Positions 25,407 to 30,465 of a stretch of DNA of 30,465 bases are shown here, piece by piece. The DNA is taken from positions 1-30,465 of the forward strand of contig CAYFWF010000072.1 of assembly GCA_964346815.1 (NCBI GenBank), written 5' to 3'. The position numbers and the translations under genes were made by a program. Each line of letters opens with the position of its first letter. Positions within the stretch are counted from its first letter, which is position 1. The notes under the pieces were generated by a model that was not told where the DNA came from, did not search any database, and was given only the letters and a program-made list of their open reading frames with translations. The DNA is from CAYFWF01 sp964346815. Its GTDB lineage: Bacteria > Acidobacteriota > Aminicenantia > Aminicenantales > Aminicenantaceae.

Positions 25407-25435
25407 TTGACAAACGTATCTACATATCGTATTTT
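25407..25435 (+). promoter_or_regulatory. Strong sigma70-type promoter of the leader/small RNA
   Basis: Perfect -35 TTGACA (25407-25412), 17-base spacer and TATTTT (25430-25435). Transcription would start near 25442. No ORF follows within 350 bases; the next things downstream are the structured RNA and its terminator. Confidence 0.65.
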
Positions 25436-25441
25436 TTGACC

Positions 25442-25616
25442 AAAGAATAACAATATATTGTGGTTAATGCGCATATTTTCGGAATAAAAAAGAGAGGGTG
25501 TCGAATTTTTCCGGGTAGAGAATATTAGGGGAGGAGGGCCGAGAGAGGAATCCCCGTACTTCCTACTCCCTTTGTAGCTTTCACTACGCCTTGGATGGGC
25601 CCTCCTCTAATTTTTT
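25442..25616 (+). ncRNA. Structured RNA: guaA leader (riboswitch-like) or independent small RNA
   Basis: The predicted transcript runs from the promoter above to a T-run at 25611-25616. Its 3' half folds well: stem P1 GAGGAGGGCC (25531-25540) pairs perfectly with GGCCCTCCTC (25598-25607) and extends through TTA/TAA. Inside it lie P2 AGGAA/TTCCT (25546-25550 with 25560-25564) and P3 GTAG/CTAC (25574-25577 with 25584-25587). This is a three-way junction closed by a stem that doubles as a terminator. It matches no riboswitch consensus I know (purine, ZTP, TPP, SRP RNA and 6S were considered). The next gene, a GMP-synthase subunit, starts 188 bases after the T-run, so transcription attenuation of that gene is possible. 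Confidence 0.55.
25525..25616 (+). terminator. Rho-independent terminator formed by P1 of the structured RNA
   Basis: About 13 base pairs, GC-rich at the top, directly followed by TTTTTT. The loop is about 57 bases and itself folded. The remaining sequence to 25803 is AT-rich; it holds a small TCACCT-ctaa-AGGTGA hairpin (about 25709-25724) and nothing else I can name. Confidence 0.6.
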
Positions 25617-25803
25617 CCACTTTATTTACCGACCAAATGATGGCACAGCCTTTCTGAGGGGTCAATCGCCTTTGGGGGTAGTTGGGGAGATGATTTTTTT
25701 TGTGCTCCTTTCACCTCTAAAGGTGACGATATTTATGAATTTTTGTTTATCATTTTGGTCCTTATGTTGTATGATTTTAAGAAAATTTTATCGGGAGAGA
25801 AAA

Positions 25804-26736
25804 GTGGATGTAAAAAAATTCATCGATAAGAAAGTCGAAGAGATCAAAAAGACTGTCGGATCGGAGAAGGCGATCTCGGCTTTATCCGGCGGCGTTGACA
25901 GTTCTGCCTGCACGGTTTTGGCACACTGGGCTATCGGGGAAAATCTAAAAGTGATTTTTATCGATGATGGACTGATGCGGGAGGATGAGCCCGAAGAAGT
26001 CAAACAGATCTTTGCCAATCTGGGAATCCCTGTCGATATCATCGATGCCAGGGATGAGTTTTTCGCGGCCTTGAAAGGGAAGATCGATCCAGAGGAAAAA
26101 AGGAAGGCTTTTCGGAACGCTTTTTATACCGTGTTCAAGCGGGTTGTTTTAGAAAGCGGCGCTCGGTTTTTGATTCAGGGAACCATCGCAGCAGACATCA
26201 TCGAGACAAAAGGCGGAGTGAAGACTCAGCACAACATCCTCGATCAGATCGGAATAAGCGCCGAGGCCGAATATGGATACAGATTGGTCGAGCCCCTGAC
26301 GGATCTGTTCAAACATCAAGTGCGTGAAGTCGCTAAAGAGCTGGGTCTTCCGGAGAGCGTTTATCAGAGAATGCCCTTCCCGGGGCCGGGATTAGCGACC
26401 AGAGTGCTCGGAGAAGTCACGCCTGAGAGAGTGTCGGCAGTCAGGAAGGCCACTCAAATCGTGGAGGAAGAGATATCGGCCATGAGGCCTTTCCAGGCTT
26501 TCGCCGTTTTGCTCGCGGATAAAGGAACCGGTATAGAAGAAGGAAAAAGAAAATTCGGAGATATCGTCATCGTTCGTTCCGTTGAGAGCAGAGATGCTAT
26601 GACCGCTGAACCGACTCCCATCCCCTGGGATACCCTGATGATCATTTCAAGGCGGATAACCGAGGAGCTTCCGGGAGTGGTGCGGGTTGCCTATGAGATA
26701 ACGGCCAAACCCCCTGCCACCATAGAATACATCTAA
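25804..26736 (+). CDS. guaA: GMP synthase ATP-pyrophosphatase subunit (stand-alone)
   Basis: Catalyses amination of XMP to GMP, adenylating XMP with ATP. The PP-loop SGGVDSS is at 28-34, followed by FIDDGLMREDE; the C-terminal dimerisation domain carries PFPGPGLATRVLGEVT and ends AKPPATIEYI, the invariant XMP-binding tail. At 310 residues it equals the archaeal-type GuaAB subunit and lacks the N-terminal glutaminase domain found in most bacterial GuaA. No glutaminase gene is in the window. The frame is open from 25591, but that start would lie inside the terminator; GTG at 25804 with GGGAG six bases upstream gives the normal protein. The structured RNA upstream may control it. Confidence 0.92.
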   Translation: MDVKKFIDKKVEEIKKTVGSEKAISALSGGVDSSACTVLAHWAIGENLKVIFIDDGLMREDEPEEVKQIFANLGIPVDIIDARDEFFAALKGKIDPEEKRKAFRNAFYTVFKRVVLESGARFLIQGTIAADIIETKGGVKTQHNILDQIGISAEAEYGYRLVEPLTDLFKHQVREVAKELGLPESVYQRMPFPGPGLATRVLGEVTPERVSAVRKATQIVEEEISAMRPFQAFAVLLADKGTGIEEGKRKFGDIVIVRSVESRDAMTAEPTPIPWDTLMIISRRITEELPGVVRVAYEITAKPPATIEYI

Positions 26737-26762
26737 AGTAAACATATTGGATAAAATTACAC

Positions 26763-26803
26763 AGTCATGGCGAGCGAATAAAAGGAGCGTGGCCATCTCG
26801 CTG
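26763..26803. repeat. Short palindromic repeat of the GTCATTGCGAG...GCAATCTC type
   Basis: GTCATGGCGAGCG, a short A-rich middle and GCGTGGCCATCTCGCTG, in which ATGGC/GCCAT and GCGAG/CTCGC can pair. This wording is a common dispersed palindrome in many bacterial genomes. It lies between the convergent ends of guaA and the YkvI-like gene and may form a hairpin at both transcript ends. Confidence 0.55.
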
Positions 26804-26805
26804 TT

Positions 26806-27924
26806 TCATTGGATATTTCTTAGGCTAGATTTTTTTGACCTGATCAGTTTATAAATCCCTATTGTCAAAATAGGGATGATATAAGCGGCAAGGAAACCCC
26901 AACTGGCACTTCCGTATCCCTTTGCGATGAGGTTGATCAACCCGAAGGTGGAGAGCCCAAAGGCAATCAGAAGCAGTATCACCGCAACCACAGGTCGCTG
27001 CCAGCGGGAGAGGTCTTTTCCTCTCGCACGAAGTGCTGACCGGATTCTTTCGTTCACAGAATGAATGAAACCGGTGCCTGTCTCTATCAATGTCCCGAAG
27101 AGAACGATCTGGAAAACGATCAACAAGGCAGGAATGCCTGCCTTCTGAAGCAAGAAGACAGCGGGAATTTCCTCAGGGAGAACAGACGGATAGTGACCGA
27201 TCACAGAGATAAGAAAAAGAAAGCCAGGGATAATCCCGATAAAGCCCCCGATGAGGCCGGCTGAGAGAGCCTCCTTTCTCGATTCGATATGGTTCAGGCA
27301 GAAAAGCACGGCTGGAACAGTGCCCAGATTGTAGAGAGCGTATTTGAAGCCTCCTAGCGCCCATTTAGGGAGGATGATTCCTGCAGAAAGGTTATTCTGA
27401 ATGGCTGGCCCGAATTTTATCAGGGCTGTGATGAAAAATGCTGCATATACCATGTAGAGGATGATGGACCAGAGGGAGAGGAAATTCTCTATCAGGCCTT
27501 TTCCTTTGAAGGTGAGAAAACCAACGGCACCCAGCATGATCAAAACGCCGGCTATGTAGGGAAGACCGAAATTGTCCCTGAGTATGATCCCAGCAGCGGA
27601 TCCGATAACCGCGAGCACCAGAAACAACTGAATGACATAGATGATCTCAAAAACGAACCAGAAGGGGCCTAATAATTTTTGGAAAAAACTCCGGTAATCG
27701 AAGGCCTTGAACCTCCGGCTGAATTCGAAGGATATGGCAAGAATCAGAGACCACATGAGCGTGGTGACCAGAAACATGCCCAGAAGTCCGCCGATCGGGC
27801 CGTATTTCAGGAAGAATTCCACCAGTTCGCGTCCTGTGCCATAACCACCAGCAATGGTCACGGATTGGAAAACAAAGCCTGGCAGAAGATATTTTTTAAA
27901 AAACGAGGATTTGAAAAAAAGCAT
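26806..27924 (-). CDS. YkvI-like membrane transporter (LeuT-fold, COG3949)
   Basis: A 372-residue membrane protein with about ten hydrophobic helices. The start KYLLPGFVFQSVTIAGGYGTGRELVEFF (the glycine-rich break in helix 1) is the hallmark of the YkvI group of the amino acid/cation transporter superfamily. The broken helix 6 region is less clear. Members are uncharacterised but presumed to move amino acids or related solutes with Na+ or H+. No strong ribosome-binding site is seen at the ATG. It is divergent from the cation exporter gene and convergent with guaA. Confidence 0.75.
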   Translation of the reverse strand: MLFFKSSFFKKYLLPGFVFQSVTIAGGYGTGRELVEFFLKYGPIGGLLGMFLVTTLMWSLILAISFEFSRRFKAFDYRSFFQKLLGPFWFVFEIIYVIQLFLVLAVIGSAAGIILRDNFGLPYIAGVLIMLGAVGFLTFKGKGLIENFLSLWSIILYMVYAAFFITALIKFGPAIQNNLSAGIILPKWALGGFKYALYNLGTVPAVLFCLNHIESRKEALSAGLIGGFIGIIPGFLFLISVIGHYPSVLPEEIPAVFLLQKAGIPALLIVFQIVLFGTLIETGTGFIHSVNERIRSALRARGKDLSRWQRPVVAVILLLIAFGLSTFGLINLIAKGYGSASWGFLAAYIIPILTIGIYKLIRSKKSSLRNIQ

Positions 27925-27976
27925 CGCTTCATCATACCAAAATCGCTCATTATTAGCCAGAGCCGGAGATTTGGAT

Positions 27977-27982
27977 TATAAT
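27977..27982 (+). promoter_or_regulatory. Possible -10 element before the cation exporter gene
   Basis: A perfect TATAAT at 27977-27982, 39 bases before the GTG start; the -35 region (TTAGCC, 18-base spacing) is poor, so the promoter is uncertain. Confidence 0.35.
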
Positions 27983-28021
27983 AGTTTTTAAAATGAAGGT
28001 TTTTGGCCGCCGAGGGAAACC

Positions 28022-28912
28022 GTGACAGAATATTCTCAAACCGAAAGAGAGAGCAAGATCCGTTCTGTAACGGCTTGGGGAATCCTGGTCAATATATTAT
28101 TAATGGCTGTAAAGATATCTACCGGGATATTGATTCGGTCTTCTGCTCTGGTGGCCGATGGATTTCACTCCCTTTCCGACCTCGCCACAGATTTCGTCGT
28201 TCTGGCCAGTATGCGTTTATCCAGCAGGCCGCCAGACGACGCCCATCCTTATGGGCATAAGAGGTTCGAAACCCTCGCGTCCCAGATTGTTGGACTGGTG
28301 CTGCTGGCTGTGGGATTCGGTTTTATCTGGAGGGCCGGGACATGGATTTTTCGAGGTGAGGTGAGTTATCCCGGATTCATGGTGCTGGTGGTTGCGGGAA
28401 TCTCTGTGGTTTCCAAAGAGATCATTTTTTCCTTGACCAGGAAAATCTCGAGAGAAACACACAGTGCAGCCCTTTATGCGAATGCCTGGCATCACCGCTC
28501 CGATTCCCTCTCTTCAGGAGCTGTCTTGATTGGAGGAGTGGCCAGTCTTCTGGGTTGGGGACATGCAGATCATATGGCCACGGTTGTGGTTGGACTGATG
28601 ATCATGGGAGTGGCAGGAAAGATTTTATACGAAGGTTTGATAGAGGTGACCGAACACTCTGCCGACTGGCAAACGATTCAGAAAATCAAGAAGATTCTCT
28701 CGGTAGAGAAAGATGTTTTCGACTGGCACGCCCTGCGCACCAGAAAGGTTGGAGGGGAGTTATTCGTGGATGTGCATATTCTTGTCGATCCTGAAATATC
28801 CGTGAGGCAGAGTCATGAGATTTGCACCAAGGTCGAAGATGAAATCCAGAGAGTACTGATCAAGCCGGTCAATATCCTGATTCACATCGAGCCGCACGAG
28901 ACCGCAAAATAA
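28022..28912 (+). CDS. Cation diffusion facilitator (CDF) family metal exporter
   Basis: A 296-residue inner-membrane antiporter that exports divalent metal (Zn, Fe, Mn or Co) for protons. Six helices are seen, with the transport site formed by H49 and D53 (ADGFHSLSD) in helix 2 and H157 and D161 (ANAWHHRSD) in helix 5. The cytoplasmic C-terminal domain (about 215-296) shows WHALRTRKVGGELFVDVHILVD and ends IHIEPHE, the usual ferredoxin-like fold. The GTG start has GAGGG five bases upstream. Metal specificity cannot be stated from the sequence. Confidence 0.92.
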   Translation: MTEYSQTERESKIRSVTAWGILVNILLMAVKISTGILIRSSALVADGFHSLSDLATDFVVLASMRLSSRPPDDAHPYGHKRFETLASQIVGLVLLAVGFGFIWRAGTWIFRGEVSYPGFMVLVVAGISVVSKEIIFSLTRKISRETHSAALYANAWHHRSDSLSSGAVLIGGVASLLGWGHADHMATVVVGLMIMGVAGKILYEGLIEVTEHSADWQTIQKIKKILSVEKDVFDWHALRTRKVGGELFVDVHILVDPEISVRQSHEICTKVEDEIQRVLIKPVNILIHIEPHETAK

Positions 28913-28941
28913 GCGGATATCGATTTTTTTCTATCCTCTCA

Positions 28942-29325
28942 TCATCTCTCAGCTTTCAAATAGATATATTTTCTGATTTGGAAGAGCAATTCTTCTCGAT
29001 CATAGGGTTTTGAGACAAGATAGATGCCATCCCTTTTGCTGCTGCTTTTCTCTTCTTTCTTGGTGATAAGCGAAGACAAGAACAGGATAGGGATGTCTTG
29101 TGTTTCAGGATCGTTCTTCAATACATGAGCCACCTCTCCGCCATCCATATCGGGCATCATGATATCGAGGATGATCAGGTCGATGGAGTCAGTCCGGGCG
29201 ATTCTTATGGCTTCCCTTCCAAGAGAAATGGGAATGACAGTAAATCCTGCTCTCATCAAGATGGATTCTAGAGCTTTGAGTGTGACTTTATCATCATCGA
29301 CGATCAAGATTCTTTTGGTTTCCAT
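28942..29325 (-). CDS. Receiver-only response regulator
   Basis: A 127-residue CheY-like protein. Acidic pocket D10-D12 (VDDDK), phosphorylation site D54 (LIILDIMMPDMDG), the Ser pair at 84-85 (LFLSS) and K106 (VSKPYD) complete the active site. No output domain exists, so it must act through protein contact, for example in a phosphorelay. No kinase is adjacent; the kinase at 426-1760 is far away and lacks the phosphoacceptor His, so no partner can be named here. It converges on the CDF gene with a 29-base gap. Confidence 0.9.
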   Translation of the reverse strand: METKRILIVDDDKVTLKALESILMRAGFTVIPISLGREAIRIARTDSIDLIILDIMMPDMDGGEVAHVLKNDPETQDIPILFLSSLITKKEEKSSSKRDGIYLVSKPYDREELLFQIRKYIYLKAER

Positions 29326-29363
29326 TTTTCAGCTGTTCTCTTTTGATCCCGAATGTTCTTTAT

Positions 29364-29450
29364 CTAAAAGGGGAGCGGAGTCCTGCATTCTGATCATATT
29401 TCATTGGTATGATGCCAAGGGAGAATGAACGCATCAATCCCCTTTTAGGG
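29364..29450. repeat. 11-bp perfect inverted repeat
   Basis: CTAAAAGGGGA (29364-29374) and TCCCCTTTTAG (29440-29450) frame 65 bases. It lies in the gap between the response-regulator gene and tRNA-Glu. It could bound a small miniature element or act as a hairpin; two TGAATTCA palindromes follow at 29453 and 29478. No gene is seen in this gap. Confidence 0.4.
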
Positions 29451-29522
29451 TGAATTCAAAGGTGATTTTTTTATAAATGAATTCAGATATGCGATCCAGT
29501 TGACGCGAATCACCCAAAATCA

Positions 29523-29552
29523 TTGACTTGCCAGGGGTACATCTGGTATCCT
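29523..29552 (+). promoter_or_regulatory. Predicted promoter of tRNA-Glu
   Basis: TTGACT (29523-29528), 18-base spacer, TATCCT (29547-29552), placed 20 bases before the tRNA. Confidence 0.5.
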
Positions 29553-29572
29553 GACGGTTCGCCAACTAGTGC

Positions 29573-29648
29573 GGCGCTATCGTCTAGGGGACTAGGACAG
29601 GTGGTTCTCAGCCATCAGACCCGGGTTCGAATCCCGGTAGCGCTGCCA
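29573..29648 (+). tRNA. tRNA-Glu (anticodon CTC)
   Basis: All arms fold: acceptor GGCGCTA/TAGCGCT (one G-U pair), D arm with GTC/GAC, anticodon stem GGTGG/CCATC with loop TTCTCAG giving anticodon CTC at 29607-29609 (reads GAG), T arm CCGGG-TTCGAAT-CCCGG, discriminator G and encoded CCA. It is 76 bases long. A recombinase gene on the opposite strand ends inside it, indicating that its 3' half is the attachment site of an integrated element. Confidence 0.95.
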
Positions 29649-30346
29649 CTCTTGACTCTTCACCTGCTTTTCCTTGTAAATGACTGAAAATTAAAGAAAT
29701 TTTGGGGGTTCGAAAATATCTTCCATTAAAGTAAATCCCTTCTGGAAAAATCAGATTTTGGAATCTCTGCTTTAAATTTAGATCGGCATTTGCCCAGAGA
29801 TTGGAGATATTAGAGAGGAAATATTTACAGTAGTTTAAACATGCACCAACGTCATTCAGTTCAATCTCATTTTCGTTGAGTTCGATTCTTTTAGTAAAGA
29901 TATCATTTTTTATTTCTTCTGTTTTTTGTTTATATGTATCCTCATCGATTGTCCTGTGTATTAAAAAATCAACAAGTTTGCTTTTTTTTGTTTCAAGCGT
30001 TCTTAACTCTTTTTCCAGGCGATGTTTTTCATTCATCCTTTCAGTTTGTTTGTTTTTCCAAACGTCCAACACGATCTGCTCAAATAAATCCAGAATTGCA
30101 TTATTGGGTTGAAAAGATTTCAATAAGTCATAGAATTCCTTCTCGAGAATTTCTTTCCTTACATACATTGAACATCCTTTGGTTCTACAATGATAATAAG
30201 GGTACTTTCGTCTTTTTCTTCCTGTTGACCAACTGCCGGTTAATTTTTGATTACAGTTTGAACAGCGAATAAAATTTCTTAAAGGAAAGTCTGGATGGTT
30301 TCTTAATTTTGGAGACACTGCAGGTTTATCTCCTCTCAGGATATGT
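29608..30346 (-). pseudogene. Large serine recombinase, 5'-truncated by an IS insertion
   Basis: What remains is the C-terminal part of a serine integrase/resolvase: a zinc ribbon (FIRCSNCNQKLTGSW, then YPYYHCRTKGC, four Cys), a long coiled coil (about 80-160) and a C-terminal beta segment. The N-terminal catalytic serine domain and most of the recombinase domain are missing. The last recognisable residues at the 5' side are HILRGDKPAV, matching the family's EILxGxK motif; just before that the sequence turns into an IS end, although the frame stays open to 30387. The stop TGA (29608-29610) lies within the anticodon loop of tRNA-Glu on the opposite strand, so about the last 14 residues (ending GFEPGSDG) are encoded by the tRNA. 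This recombinase most likely integrated its element at this tRNA and is now inactive. Confidence 0.8.
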
Positions 30347-30465
30347 TGAACATCTCCCCAAAAACTGGACAGTGCAATAAGGTGCATTTTGACCTGCCAT
30401 AACCGAGGAGGAGGTATGGTAAAATGGTCAACATGCGAAAGAGTTATGATGCCACATTTCGGGCC
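30347..30465 (+). mobile_element. Left end of an IS3-family insertion sequence (partial)
   Basis: The end begins TGAACATCTCCCCAAAAACT (30347-30366) followed by GGACA; TG...CCCCAAAAACTGGACA is a typical IS3-family terminal inverted repeat. It then gives a short leader and the transposase start. The right end is outside the window. The boundary matches the point where recombinase similarity stops. Confidence 0.65.
30424..30465 (+). CDS. IS3-family transposase OrfA, N terminus (partial)
   Basis: The first 14 codons read MVNMRKSYDATFRA, matching the usual opening of IS3-type OrfA, the helix-turn-helix subunit of the transposase (M-R-K-x-Y-x-x-x-F-x-A). GGAGGAGGT lies about 8 bases before the ATG at 30424. 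The gene runs out of the window. Confidence 0.7.
   Translation, partial: MVNMRKSYDATFRA

Noticed and set aside
25442..25616. 6S RNA, SRP RNA, purine, ZTP or TPP riboswitch
   Set aside because: The conserved sequence cores of those RNAs are absent, for example no GGAAGnAGC loop of SRP RNA and no purine-riboswitch junction.
25591..25803. 71-codon N-terminal extension of guaA
   Set aside because: It would start inside the terminator stem and is hydrophobic and unlike GMP synthase; GTG at 25804 has a good ribosome-binding site.
26806..27924. YkvI-like transporter as part of the lipid-like cluster
   Set aside because: It is separated by DUF1846 and guaA, lacks the 11-bp box and is not in an operon with the cluster genes.
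30180..30346. Recombinase start at ATG 30385-30387 as a short intact gene
   Set aside because: The first codons lie in an IS inverted repeat and the catalytic serine domain is absent, so it is a truncated remnant.
1..30465. CRISPR array or toxin-antitoxin pair
   Set aside because: No evenly spaced repeats with unique spacers and no small paired genes were found; the 11-bp repeats are contiguous operator-like units, not CRISPR.

Overview
The window is bacterial chromosomal DNA: Shine-Dalgarno sequences precede most genes, the tRNA-Glu encodes its own CCA end, and genes are packed into overlapping operons. The gene mix is a PadR-controlled FtsX permease with an N-terminal prefix region, a GH92 lipoprotein, inositol-phosphate synthase, a stand-alone GMP-synthase ATPase subunit, a uroporphyrinogen-decarboxylase-like protein and a YkvI-like transporter. 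This suggests an uncultured anaerobe of the Candidatus Aminicenantes / Acidobacteriota type, but that placement is an inference and only moderately secure.

Layout. (1) About 1-4,170 is an AT-rich accessory segment. It holds the tail of a transposase, a GAF histidine kinase whose phosphoacceptor motif has lost its histidines, a 2-hydroxyacyl-CoA-dehydratase-like protein with its activator ATPase, and a 3' tRNA-Leu fragment. Two related direct repeats bracket it. (2) 4,336-11,589 is housekeeping and surface functions: a GH92 alpha-mannosidase lipoprotein, a Yip1-like membrane protein, a PadR/FtsX pair and an MTA/SAH nucleosidase. (3) 11,593-15,766 holds a UroD/MtaA-like protein flanked by two REPIN-like palindromic repeats, myo-inositol-1-phosphate synthase and a HemL-like aminotransferase. 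(4) 15,768-23,739 is the most original part. A tightly overlapping minus-strand operon encodes a CrtC/AttH-like protein, an ABC ATPase, an ABC permease, a fusion of an isoprenylcysteine-methyltransferase-like domain with an Lgt-like domain, a fold-III PLP decarboxylase-like enzyme and an aldehyde dehydrogenase. A radical SAM gene precedes it. Both the operon and the radical SAM gene carry the same operator, four tandem 11-bp repeats resembling PhoB/PhoP-type boxes. (5) 23,866-28,912 holds a DUF1846 protein, a structured leader RNA or small RNA, the GMP-synthase ATPase subunit, a YkvI-like transporter and a cation-diffusion-facilitator exporter. (6) 28,942-30,465 holds a receiver-only response regulator, an intact tRNA-Glu(CTC), and a serine recombinase whose reading frame ends inside that tRNA and whose 5' part is cut off by an IS3-family insertion running out of the window.

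How the genes may work together. Region 4 reads as one co-regulated envelope or lipid-modification system: membrane transferase/methyltransferase, exporter, radical SAM enzyme, PLP enzyme and aldehyde dehydrogenase under a shared OmpR/PhoB-like operator. Phosphate-responsive synthesis or export of an unusual lipid is an attractive hypothesis, but no substrate can be read from the sequence. Both ends of the window show integration at tRNA genes and insertion-sequence activity.
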